Assembly (NCBI RefSeq): GCF_020829685.1 | Contig: NZ_JAIVFR010000383.1 | Coordinates: 1 to 6,498, forward strand | Length of the DNA stretch: 6,498 nucleotides | Reading direction: 5' to 3' | Origin: Nostoc sp. CHAB 5715 | GTDB lineage: Bacteria > Cyanobacteriota > Cyanobacteriia > Cyanobacteriales > Nostocaceae | Shown here: piece by piece, positions 1 to 5,129 of the stretch | Position numbering within the stretch: position 1 is the first letter of the stretch | Layout: each line of letters begins with the position of its first letter | Notes under the pieces: generated by a model | Database searches by the model: none | What the model was told of the DNA's origin: nothing | The model's input: only the letters and a program-made list of their open reading frames with translations | Made by a program: the position numbers and the translations under genes

Positions 1-464
1 ACTACCCATGTATCTAAGGCAATCAACTCCGTCGCTAACTGAGTAAATCCCCGTGTTAAGTCTGCTTGTTTTGCTTCTACTACCAAAATATTGTATTTTG
101 ACTGAAGATAGTAGTCTAAGTCACCTCTGAGATACTGGTTTACTTCAATGGGGTACTCAATATTAACTGTTGCTTTTGTGATATGGGCTACTTCTAATAA
201 AATGGGTGCGATTAGTACCTCTCGTCTAGCGGCTTCACTAGTTAGACTAACACGAGCGATCGCTTCTTCTAGGCGTTGGCGTAAGTCTGGTAGTCGAGTC
301 AGTAATTCTAAAGCAGCGACAGGTAAATTGATTGTTGCTTTAGTTAAAGTTACTCCTAATTCCCGCAAAATATCGGCGGGAGCAAATTTCATTTGGAAAT
401 AGCTGCCGAATGTGTAGAATTCATTTGGTTTAAGTATCGGGGGACGCTGACGTTCAGTTGTCAT
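1..464 (-). CDS. PD-(D/E)XK nuclease-like hypothetical protein, partial (C-terminus beyond left edge)
   Basis: Reading the minus strand from the ATG at 464-462 gives 154 uninterrupted codons running off the window edge, so the protein is incomplete at its C-terminus. It begins MTTERQRPPILKPNEFYTFG. Residues 1-40 contain a conserved-looking TFGSYFQMKFAPADILRELG stretch. A helical region of about 45-95 follows. From about 110 there is a nuclease-fold signature: GDLDYYL (D115/D117), then ILVVEAKQ (E130 and K132), then a Q-x-x-x-E helix (Q142, E146). The D...ExK...Q order is that of PD-(D/E)XK restriction-endonuclease-like domains, so nucleic-acid cleavage is possible, but this is inferred from motifs and the exact family is not recognised. 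It contains one HIP1 site (256-263), suggesting a long-resident gene. It is divergent from the toxin gene, with 59 bp between starts. The coding strand is clear; the function is tentative. Confidence 0.8.
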   Translation of the reverse strand, partial: MTTERQRPPILKPNEFYTFGSYFQMKFAPADILRELGVTLTKATINLPVAALELLTRLPDLRQRLEEAIARVSLTSEAARREVLIAPILLEVAHITKATVNIEYPIEVNQYLRGDLDYYLQSKYNILVVEAKQADLTRGFTQLATELIALDTWV

Positions 465-500
465 TTCTCATTGGTCAAGGTTTCAAGTATATTTATGTAT
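465..500 (+). promoter_or_regulatory. Candidate promoter of the higBA-like operon
   Basis: The 59-bp gap between the divergent genes contains TTCTCA (465-470), a 17-nt spacer and TATATT (488-493), an acceptable sigma70-type pair for the plus strand. HigA-type antitoxins usually repress their own promoter, so an operator would be expected here, but no convincing palindrome is visible. This is pattern matching only. Confidence 0.25.
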
Positions 501-523
501 CGTAACGCTGTAATTACCTCATT

Positions 524-817
524 ATGCGAATCATTGCCCGCAGCACGTTACGAAAGTTTTGGGAAGCATATCCCGATGCCGAACAGTCATTAAAGGCTTG
601 GTTTGATGAAGCATCTCGTGCAGAATGGGATAGTCCGGCAAATATTAAAAGCACTTACCGCAATGCCAGTATTATTGCTAATAACCGTGTTATTTTTAAT
701 ATCAAAGGTAACGATTATCGCTTAATTGTTCACGTTCATTATGATATTGGAATTATTTTTATTCGTTTTCTTGGAACGCATAAAGAATACGATAACGGGG
801 AGCATTCAAATGTGTAA
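524..817 (+). CDS. higB: HigB-family type II toxin (mRNA interferase-like), C-terminus rewritten by an insertion
   Basis: This 97-residue protein matches the HigB toxin family (RelE-like fold, ribosome-dependent mRNA cleavage) almost along its whole length. Visible hallmarks are the MRIIARSTLRKFWEAYPDAE start, W35-x-SPA-xIK, the central NRVIFNIKGNDYRL block (about 54-67) and the RFLGTHKEYD block (81-90). The ATG at 524 gives the usual N-terminus. The antitoxin follows downstream in toxin-first order, as is normal for HigBA. The last six residues (GEHSNV) do not resemble the family. They and the stop at 815-817 come from a 209-bp element inserted after codon 91. Without the insertion the frame would read DNVDATSI and stop, also 97 residues. 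All core motifs remain, so the toxin may still be active; whether the altered tail matters is unknown. Confidence 0.88.
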   Translation: MRIIARSTLRKFWEAYPDAEQSLKAWFDEASRAEWDSPANIKSTYRNASIIANNRVIFNIKGNDYRLIVHVHYDIGIIFIRFLGTHKEYDNGEHSNV

Positions 818-1006
818 AAACATATTTTGTCATTGCGTTCGCCCTTGGCGTTCCCGCAGGGTACGTAATGAAATGAAGCGAAGCAATCGCAGCATCTAGA
901 CTTTGCGATTGCTTCATTCCGCTTCTCTACGAGACGCTACCGCGAACGCTCCATTCGCAATGACTACCTGCTAACTTAGTAAATTTGCTTGCATTGGGAT
1001 GCTCCC
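798..1006. mobile_element. 209-bp MITE-like element with 8-bp target duplication, between toxin and antitoxin
   Basis: The element is bounded by terminal inverted repeats: GGGAGCAT (798-805) and ATGCTCCC (999-1006) match perfectly, and similarity continues to about 15 nt per side (GGGAGCATTCAAATG against GGGAGCATCCCAATG read inward, three mismatches). Immediately outside lie identical 8-bp direct repeats, CGATAACG at 790-797 and 1007-1014, as expected for a target-site duplication. There is no transposase frame inside, so this is a non-autonomous element mobilised by a transposase elsewhere. The parent family cannot be named from the window. The interior (829-964) is a separate palindromic repeat. 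The element interrupts the last codons of higB and separates it from the antitoxin. Removing 798-1006 plus one duplication restores a canonical toxin end, independent support for the boundaries. Confidence 0.85.
829..964. repeat. Nested palindromic intergenic repeat (GTCATTGCG type)
   Basis: Inside the mobile element, GTCATTGCG (829-837) is the exact inverse of CGCAATGAC (956-964). GCGTTCGC (835-842) is the inverse of GCGAACGC (942-949). A central 12-bp perfect stem is formed by 880-891 (GAAGCAATCGCA) and 904-915, with a 12-nt loop. This nested arrangement resembles the CATTGCG/GCAATCGC interspersed palindromes common in cyanobacterial intergenic DNA. In RNA it would fold into a strong hairpin between the toxin and antitoxin reading frames. 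It lacks a following U-run, so it is not an obvious intrinsic terminator. Confidence 0.75.
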
Positions 1007-1017
1007 CGATAACGTAG

Positions 1018-1428
1018 ATGCAACAAGTATTTGAGACAGTAATACCTATGCTTGAAACTCGTCCAATCCGCAATGAAGCTGATTATCGTGCTGCGCTTGA
1101 TGAAATTGAAAGATTGTTTGATGCAGAACTAAATACACCAGAGTCTGACCGATTGGAAGTTTTAACTACGCTGGTGGAAGCATACGAGCAAAGGCATTAC
1201 CCAATCGAAGCACCAGATCCTATTGAAGCAATTTTATATTATCTCGAATCTCGTGGGTTGTCTGTAGATGAATTAGAACCTGTTATTGGCAGTAAAGCAG
1301 AAATTGCCGATATTTTGCATCGCAAGCAGGCGCTAACCTTGGAGATGATTCGGGGTTTGCATGAACAATTGGGGATTCCGGTAGAGATTTTGATTCAACC
1401 ATATCCTTTGACACAAAATTCAGCTTAA
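1018..1428 (+). CDS. higA: HigA-family antitoxin, Xre-type helix-turn-helix protein
   Basis: This 136-residue protein should neutralise the upstream HigB-like toxin and repress the operon. The N-terminal part carries the family pattern RPIRNEADYRAALDEIERLF (15-34), then PESDRLEVLTTLVEAYEQRHYPIEAPDPIEA (41-71). A helix-turn-helix region follows at about 70-125 (LYYLESRGLSVDELEPVIG, then KAEIADILHRKQALTLEMIR), ending in GIPVEILIQPY. The length is normal and there is no damage. The ATG at 1018 lies 11 bp after the end of the mobile element and has no convincing Shine-Dalgarno sequence. A second in-frame ATG at 1048 (MLETRPIRNE) also fits the family. Before the insertion the 1018 ATG would have overlapped the toxin's final codons, suggesting it was the coupled native start. 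Confidence 0.88.
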   Translation: MQQVFETVIPMLETRPIRNEADYRAALDEIERLFDAELNTPESDRLEVLTTLVEAYEQRHYPIEAPDPIEAILYYLESRGLSVDELEPVIGSKAEIADILHRKQALTLEMIRGLHEQLGIPVEILIQPYPLTQNSA

Positions 1429-1449
1429 TGGTGCTGGAATTAATTGACA

Positions 1450-1695
1450 TTAACTAAGCCTAAAACCCTTTTGACGTTTTTGCTCCCACCATTCATCTGA
1501 AACTTCAAGCTTAGAACTCGGAACTTGAGCTTCGGAACATGAAACTTCAAGCTTGGAACTCGAAACTTCAAGCTTGGAACTCGAAACTTCAAGCTTAGAA
1601 CTCGGAACTTCAAGCTTAGAACTCGGAACTTGAGCTTCAGAACTCGGAACTTGAGCTTCAGAACTCGGAACTTCAGGTTTAAAAATCAACTCCAC
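1450..1695 (-). CDS. Small heptapeptide-repeat protein, hypothetical (may not be expressed)
   Basis: An 81-codon frame starts at a GTG (1695-1693). After MELIFKPEV it consists of seven-residue repeats of two kinds, SSKLEV(P/S) and SSEAQVP, plus one SCSEAQVP variant. It closes with a non-repetitive, charged tail, SDEWWEQKRQKGFRLS. There is no signal peptide or membrane segment, and no recognised family. Because the DNA unit is 21 bp the frame is automatically preserved, so openness alone is weak evidence; another minus-strand frame through the repeat is also largely open. The GTG sits within the 3' arm of the hairpin assigned as the aminotransferase terminator, which argues against strong expression. 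Either a real low-complexity protein or a repeat tract that happens to be open. Confidence 0.4.
   Translation of the reverse strand: MELIFKPEVPSSEAQVPSSEAQVPSSKLEVPSSKLEVSSSKLEVSSSKLEVSCSEAQVPSSKLEVSDEWWEQKRQKGFRLS
1499..1687. repeat. 21-bp tandem repeat, eight clear units plus one degenerate
   Basis: Units begin at 1499, 1520, 1541, 1562, 1583, 1604, 1625, 1646 and 1667, with exact 21-bp spacing. Two sequence classes alternate. Class A contains ACTTCAAGCTTRGAACTC (units 1, 3, 4, 5, 6); class B contains ACTTGAGCTTCRGAAC (units 2, 7, 8). The classes differ by compensating single-base indels, so both remain 21 bp long. The ninth unit (1667-1687) is divergent. Units 3 and 4 are identical, as are 7 and 8, which suggests recent slippage or unequal exchange. 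Confidence 0.93.
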
Positions 1696-1721
1696 CCCTT
1701 CTGAGTCGAAAAGGTGGAGTT
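1681..1721 (-). terminator. Probable intrinsic terminator of the aminotransferase gene
   Basis: On the minus strand AACTCCACC (1721-1713) and its exact inverse GGTGGAGTT (1696-1688) form a 9-bp stem with a 16-nt loop. The stem is followed by GATTTTTAAA (from 1687). It lies 67-107 nt beyond the stop of the minus-strand aminotransferase. The G+C content of the stem is moderate and the U-run is only five long, so efficiency is uncertain. Confidence 0.55.
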
Positions 1722-1751
1722 AAGAAGTTGAAGAGTTGGGAAATTCTCCTC

Positions 1752-1786
1752 ACAAATGACAAATGACAACTGACAAATGACAACCA
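1752..1786. repeat. 7-bp tandem repeat tract (ACAAATG type)
   Basis: Five consecutive heptamers are present: ACAAATG, ACAAATG, ACAACTG, ACAAATG, ACAACCA. The tract ends just before the aminotransferase stop codon (1788). Such short tandemly repeated heptamers are characteristic of Nostocales intergenic DNA; no function is assigned. Confidence 0.85.
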
Positions 1787-1787
1787 A

Positions 1788-2954
1788 CTAAATACGCGAC
1801 TTGACAAATTTCTCTAATCTATCCATTCCCTTTTCAATCGTCGCCATATCTGTGGCGTAGGAAAGGCGAATGTTGTCATCAGCGCCAAAAGCAATTCCGG
1901 GAATGACTGCAACTTGATTTTCTCCCAGTAAAGCGTCACAAAATTCTAGGGATTTTAGACCGGTTTTGCTGATATCAGGAAACAGATAAAAAGCGCCATC
2001 TGGTTTTGCGGTACTCAATCCGGGAATGGCGTTGAGTCTGTCTAGCATAACTTGTCGGCGTTTGGCGAAGGCTTGGCGCATTTCTTCGACACAATCTTGA
2101 GGACTTTGTAGCGCCGCGATCGCACCATATTGGGCAAAGGTACACACGTTAGATGTACTATGCCCTTGGATGGTACTCGCTGCCTTAATGATTTCCACAG
2201 GCCCCGCTAAATAACCGAGACGCCACCCAGTCATAGAATAAGCTTTCGCAAACCCATTACTAATCAAAGTGCGGTCAAAAATTTCCTTCCCAAGAGAACC
2301 GATGCTGATATGTTCTGCACCGTCGTAGAGAATTTTTTCGTAAATCTCATCAGAGACGACAAAGATATCTGCATCAACTACTACCTGCGCCAGTGCTTTG
2401 ATTTCATCTAGCGTGTAAACCATCCCTGTAGGATTAGATGGAGAGTTGAGGATAAATAGCTTTGTCTTCGGCGTGATTGCTTTACGGAGTTGTTCGGGAG
2501 TAATTTTATAGCCCGTCGTTGCATCTGTGGACACAATTACCGAGACTCCACCGACCAAAGTCACCATTTCGGGATAACTTAACCAGTAGGGTGCAGGGAT
2601 AATTACCTCATCACCTGGATCGATTAACGCCACCATCAAGTTGTACAGAGAATGCTTACCGCCATTGGTGACGATGACATTTTCCGACTTATAATCAAGA
2701 CCGTTATCCGTTTTAAGCTTATGGGCGATCGCTTCCCTTAACTTTGGTTCTCCAGCTGCTGCACCATACTTGGTTTTGCCTTCATCCAAAGCTTTTACTG
2801 CTGCGGCTTTAATATGCGCTGGAGTATCAAAATCTGGTTCTCCGGCGCTAAAACTACAAACATCTATTCCTTCTGCCTTCAGTCCCTTAGCCTTGGCTGC
2901 GATCGCTAAGGTTAATGAAGGTGTTACCTGACTTACTCTTGCTGCCAGCTTCAT
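1788..2954 (-). CDS. aspC: Aspartate aminotransferase (PLP-dependent, class I fold)
   Basis: This 388-residue cytoplasmic enzyme transfers an amino group between aspartate and 2-oxoglutarate, linking nitrogen assimilation to the TCA intermediates. Fold-type I motifs are all present: [14 protein letters not shown] (35-48), [10 protein letters not shown] (97-106), [10 protein letters not shown] (121-130, ring-stacking region), [10 protein letters not shown] with N174, [12 protein letters not shown] with D202 and Y205, and [17 protein letters not shown] with the PLP Schiff-base lysine K237 and R245. The carboxylate-binding arginine is R363 in NIRLSYATD. The sequence resembles the bacterial Ib subgroup, some members of which also use prephenate, so a second activity is possible. 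I chose the ATG at 2954 because [13 protein letters not shown] is the usual family start; an upstream in-frame GTG at 2981 would add nine residues. It contains three HIP1 sites and nothing is missing. Confidence 0.93.
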   Translation of the reverse strand: MKLAARVSQVTPSLTLAIAAKAKGLKAEGIDVCSFSAGEPDFDTPAHIKAAAVKALDEGKTKYGAAAGEPKLREAIAHKLKTDNGLDYKSENVIVTNGGKHSLYNLMVALIDPGDEVIIPAPYWLSYPEMVTLVGGVSVIVSTDATTGYKITPEQLRKAITPKTKLFILNSPSNPTGMVYTLDEIKALAQVVVDADIFVVSDEIYEKILYDGAEHISIGSLGKEIFDRTLISNGFAKAYSMTGWRLGYLAGPVEIIKAASTIQGHSTSNVCTFAQYGAIAALQSPQDCVEEMRQAFAKRRQVMLDRLNAIPGLSTAKPDGAFYLFPDISKTGLKSLEFCDALLGENQVAVIPGIAFGADDNIRLSYATDMATIEKGMDRLEKFVKSRI

Positions 2955-3041
2955 TCTTACTATTTTTGGCAAATCTTTCACTTATTTAAGGATATCCCAG
3001 AATCCCTACCAAGATTTGTTTTTCTGAATTTGTTGGGAACT

Positions 3042-3083
3042 GGGGAGTAGGGAATGGGGAGTCGGGAGTAGGGAGTGGGGAGC
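3042..3083. repeat. 7-bp tandem repeat tract (GGGGAGT type)
   Basis: Six consecutive heptamers are present: GGGGAGT, AGGGAAT, GGGGAGT, CGGGAGT, AGGGAGT, GGGGAGC. The last unit merges with the left end of the adjoining inverted-repeat element at 3082. The same heptamer family recurs at 5074-5115. Confidence 0.88.
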
Positions 3084-3311
3084 TTTCAAGGGTAGGTATT
3101 TAAAAATTAGACAGTAGAGAGGGTGATTTGAAAGACATTTTTCTTGGTGAGATTGGGCATTTTTTCTATAACTTTTCTAGTCCATTGTCTTAATTCCTCA
3201 CTTTTTCTTTAATTCTGCTTTCCATCTGCCTTGCATATTTTTGCGGTCTGACATCAGTTCTGTATTTTACCTGCTGATTTGCTCTTTTCTTAAATACCTG
3301 CCCTTGAAAGC
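3082..3311. mobile_element. About 230-bp MITE-like element with 22-bp terminal inverted repeats
   Basis: The end at 3082-3103 (GCTTTCAAGGGTAGG... to TTTAA) is the inverse of 3290-3311 with a single mismatch over 22 positions. The interior is AT-rich and shares nothing with the first element. No clean target duplication flanks it. On the left it abuts the GGGGAGT tract; on the right GCGCCCCC follows, so the true ends may extend a few bases. The interior, read on the minus strand from an ATG at 3254 to a stop at 3109-3107, gives a 48-residue frame if one A is removed from an A-run near 3205-3215. That could be a decayed small gene or chance. There is no recognisable transposase. It lies between the divergent aminotransferase and chlI genes. 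Confidence 0.65.
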
Positions 3312-3351
3312 GCCCCCTGCCCCCGATCTTCACATTCCCCTACACCCCACC

Positions 3352-3394
3352 TGTGTCACAATAGAGAACTGTAATAAGAAAAATATTGTTAAGG
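3352..3394 (+). promoter_or_regulatory. chlI leader: possible -10 box and Shine-Dalgarno site
   Basis: AAGG (3391-3394) lies seven bases before the GTG at 3402 and supports that start. Upstream, TGTAAT (3370-3375) could be a -10 element, but no good -35 sits at the right distance. A small palindrome, TGTGTCACA (3352-3360), lies just upstream and could be a regulator site. The Shine-Dalgarno call is reasonable; the promoter call is weak. Confidence 0.35.
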
Positions 3395-3401
3395 TAATTT
3401 A

Positions 3402-4526
3402 GTGAGTCCAACTGCTCAATCCACGGCAAGTGCGCGTCGCGTGGTATTTCCTTTTACGGCAATTGTGGGCCAGGAAGAAATGAAACTGGCGTTGCTATTA
3501 AACGTGATTGACCCCAAAATTGGTGGTGTAATGATCATGGGCGATCGCGGCACCGGGAAATCCACAACTATCCGGGCGCTGGCGGATCTGCTGCCAGAAA
3601 TTTCTGTGGTTGCCAATGACCCCTTCAGTAGCGATCCTAGCGACCCCGACTTGATGAGCGATGAAGTCCGCCAACTGTTAGAACAAGGGGCCCAAATTCC
3701 TGTAACTCACAAAAAAGTCCAAATGGTAGACCTGCCGCTAGGAGCTACAGAAGACCGAGTTTGTGGCACAATCGACATTGAGAAAGCTTTATCTGAAGGT
3801 GTCAAAGTTTTTGAACCCGGACTGCTGGCAAAGGCTAACCGAGGCATTCTTTATGTGGATGAAGTCAACTTGCTAGATGACCACCTCGTAGACGTGCTAC
3901 TAGATTCCGCAGCGAGTGGATGGAACACTGTAGAACGGGAAGGTATTTCTATCCGTCACCCAGCGCGTTTCGTTCTTGTGGGTTCTGGAAACCCGGAAGA
4001 AGGCGAACTACGCCCGCAATTGCTCGATCGCTTTGGGATGCACGCAGAAATTCATACCGTAAAAGAACCAACCTTGCGGGTGCAAATCGTGGAACAACGG
4101 GCGGATTTTGACCAAAATCCTCCAGTATTTCTCGAAAAGTACAAATCCCAGCAAGAAGCACTGCAAGAGCAAATTGTCAATGCTCAACAGCTTTTGCCAG
4201 AAGTGAAAATTGACTATGATCTGCGGGTAAAAATTTCTGAAGTCTGTTCAGAACTGGATGTAGACGGTTTGCGAGGTGACATTGTTAGTAACCGCGCCGC
4301 CAAAGCCTTAACAGCTTATGAAGGACGTACTGAAGTTACAGTTGATGATATCCACCGCGTAATTACGCTATGCTTGCGTCACAGGCTGCGGAAAGACCCC
4401 TTAGAATCGATTGATTCTGGCTACAAAGTCGCCAAAGTTTTTAGCCGCGTCTTTGGCGTCGAACTACCAGAAAGTGATATTGCACAAAAAAACGGCATAG
4501 GTCAAAAGTTAGGGGCTAGGGGTTAA
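3402..4526 (+). CDS. chlI: Magnesium chelatase ATPase subunit I
   Basis: ChlI is the AAA+ ATPase of Mg-chelatase. With ChlD it forms a ring that powers ChlH to insert Mg2+ into protoporphyrin IX, the first committed step of chlorophyll synthesis. The 374-residue product has [16 protein letters not shown] (16-31), Walker [10 protein letters not shown] (47-55, K53), the [19 protein letters not shown] insert (112-130), Walker B ILYVDEVN (149-156), sensor-1 [19 protein letters not shown] (194-212) with candidate arginine finger R210, and sensor-2 [14 protein letters not shown] (290-303). Cysteines at 121 and 282 lie in regions where chloroplast relatives are redox-sensitive. The start is GTG with AAGG seven bases upstream. 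The last six residues (KLGARG) and the stop are encoded inside a 7-bp repeat tract, so the extreme C-terminus is probably not conserved. The rest is intact. Confidence 0.97.
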   Translation: MSPTAQSTASARRVVFPFTAIVGQEEMKLALLLNVIDPKIGGVMIMGDRGTGKSTTIRALADLLPEISVVANDPFSSDPSDPDLMSDEVRQLLEQGAQIPVTHKKVQMVDLPLGATEDRVCGTIDIEKALSEGVKVFEPGLLAKANRGILYVDEVNLLDDHLVDVLLDSAASGWNTVEREGISIRHPARFVLVGSGNPEEGELRPQLLDRFGMHAEIHTVKEPTLRVQIVEQRADFDQNPPVFLEKYKSQQEALQEQIVNAQQLLPEVKIDYDLRVKISEVCSELDVDGLRGDIVSNRAAKALTAYEGRTEVTVDDIHRVITLCLRHRLRKDPLESIDSGYKVAKVFSRVFGVELPESDIAQKNGIGQKLGARG

Positions 4527-4567
4527 AAGTTAAGAGTGAGGAGTGAGGAGTTAGGAGTGAGGAGTAG
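4505..4567. repeat. 7-bp tandem repeat tract overlapping the chlI 3' end
   Basis: Nine consecutive heptamers are present: AAAGTTA, GGGGCTA, GGGGTTA, AAAGTTA, AGAGTGA, GGAGTGA, GGAGTTA, GGAGTGA, GGAGTAG. The first three encode the last chlI codons, and the stop TAA (4524-4526) spans the junction of units three and four. Confidence 0.88.
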
Positions 4568-4591
4568 AGACGCGATTAATCGCGTCTGTAC
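4564..4591. repeat. 28-bp near-perfect palindrome downstream of chlI
   Basis: The core 4568-4587 (AGACGCGATT and its inverse) is a perfect 20-bp palindrome. With GTA/TAC on the outside it extends to 28 bp with one mismatched pair (4567/4588). GTAGAGACGCGAT palindromes are frequent between genes in Nostocales. As RNA it would form a stem immediately after chlI that could protect or end the transcript, but no U-run follows, so I do not call a terminator. Confidence 0.85.
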
Positions 4592-4658
4592 AGGAGTTTT
4601 GAATGGAAAGCTGCTTCATAACTCACAATTTTAATTCCTCACTCAACAGTCAGTATAT

Positions 4659-4767
4659 AACTCAAAACTTTTAACTCTTAACTCAGCATTCAGCACTAAC
4701 TCATAACTCATAACTCCTAACTCATAACTCCTAACTCATAACTCCTAACTCCTAACTTTTAATTCAA
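4659..4767. repeat. 7-bp tandem repeat tract (AACTCCT/AACTCAT type), inverse of the chlI-proximal tract
   Basis: Heptamers run from 4659 (AACTCAA, AACTTTT, AACTCTT, AACTCAG, CATTCAG), break phase at 4694-4697, and resume at 4698 with eight clean AACTCAT/AACTCCT units to 4753 and two degenerate ones to 4767. The unit is the reverse complement of the AGGAGTT type at 4505-4567. For example, the 13 bases 4546-4558 pair exactly with 4741-4753. The stretch 4592-4658 between the repeats shows nothing recognisable. Confidence 0.88.
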
Positions 4768-4775
4768 CACTGATT

Positions 4776-5072
4776 ATGAGATTTTGGTCTTTTTGGTTCA
4801 ACAGCTTTATTCTATCTAGCCAATACAACCCGCCCAGGTTTGTAGAATTATTGATGCTCTTATTAGCGATCGCTATGCTGGCAATAGCCAGTATTTTACC
4901 GGATAGACCCTATTTAATCTTAGGCTTGAGCTTAGTAGTTGGGGCATCTATTTCTATCTTAGTGCGGGAAGCGATCGCTCCCTCACCTCAGACACGAATT
5001 ACCCAACTAACAGCATCGCTATTGCTGATTATCAGCCTCTATGGCTTTGCTGATTTAATGTACGCTCTTTAA
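4776..5072 (+). CDS. Hypothetical small membrane protein, three predicted helices
   Basis: This is a 98-residue hydrophobic protein that I do not recognise. A short aromatic N-terminus (MRFWSFWFNSF) and NPPRF precede three apparent transmembrane segments at about 24-41, 45-63 and 77-96. Short loops contain LPDRPY and REAIAPSPQTR, so charged residues are concentrated in the second loop. It is probably an inner- or thylakoid-membrane protein. Two HIP1 sites (4866, 4971) lie in the coding region, which argues for a genuine, long-resident gene. The ATG at 4776 has no clear Shine-Dalgarno and directly follows a repeat tract; an internal start at Met27 would remove part of the first helix and seems less likely. 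It is co-directional with chlI, 249 bp away, so shared transcription is possible but unproven. Confidence 0.75.
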   Translation: MRFWSFWFNSFILSSQYNPPRFVELLMLLLAIAMLAIASILPDRPYLILGLSLVVGASISILVREAIAPSPQTRITQLTASLLLIISLYGFADLMYAL

Positions 5073-5073
5073 T

Positions 5074-5115
5074 GGGGAGTGGGGAGTGGGGAGTAGGGAA
5101 TAGGGAATAGGGAAG
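5074..5115. repeat. 7-bp tandem repeat tract (GGGGAGT type)
   Basis: Six heptamers are present: GGGGAGT three times, AGGGAAT twice, then AGGGAAG. The tract begins one base after the stop codon of the membrane protein gene. It is the same family as the tract at 3042-3083. Confidence 0.9.
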
Positions 5116-5129
5116 AAACTTAATCAACA

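Noticed and set aside
148..402. Plus-strand 84-codon open frame
   Set aside because: It is antisense to the minus-strand PD-(D/E)XK-like gene, which has family-like motifs and a longer uninterrupted frame. The plus-strand translation has no recognisable features.
393..593. Plus-strand 66-codon open frame spanning the higB start
   Set aside because: It overlaps the well-supported toxin gene in another frame and the divergent gene's start, and has no coding signature.
1499..1687. CRISPR array
   Set aside because: The 21-bp units are directly adjacent with no unique spacers, and the same holds for the 7-bp and 106-bp tandem repeats. No cas-like gene is present.
2955..2981. Upstream GTG start for the aminotransferase (397 residues)
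   Set aside because: The family begins at [13 protein letters not shown], encoded by the ATG at 2954, and the GTG has no Shine-Dalgarno sequence. The extra nine residues are unlikely to be native.
3416..4161. Open frames on both strands within chlI (3416-3616 minus, 3920-4111 plus, 3949-4161 minus)
   Set aside because: All are shadows of the strongly supported chlI reading frame.
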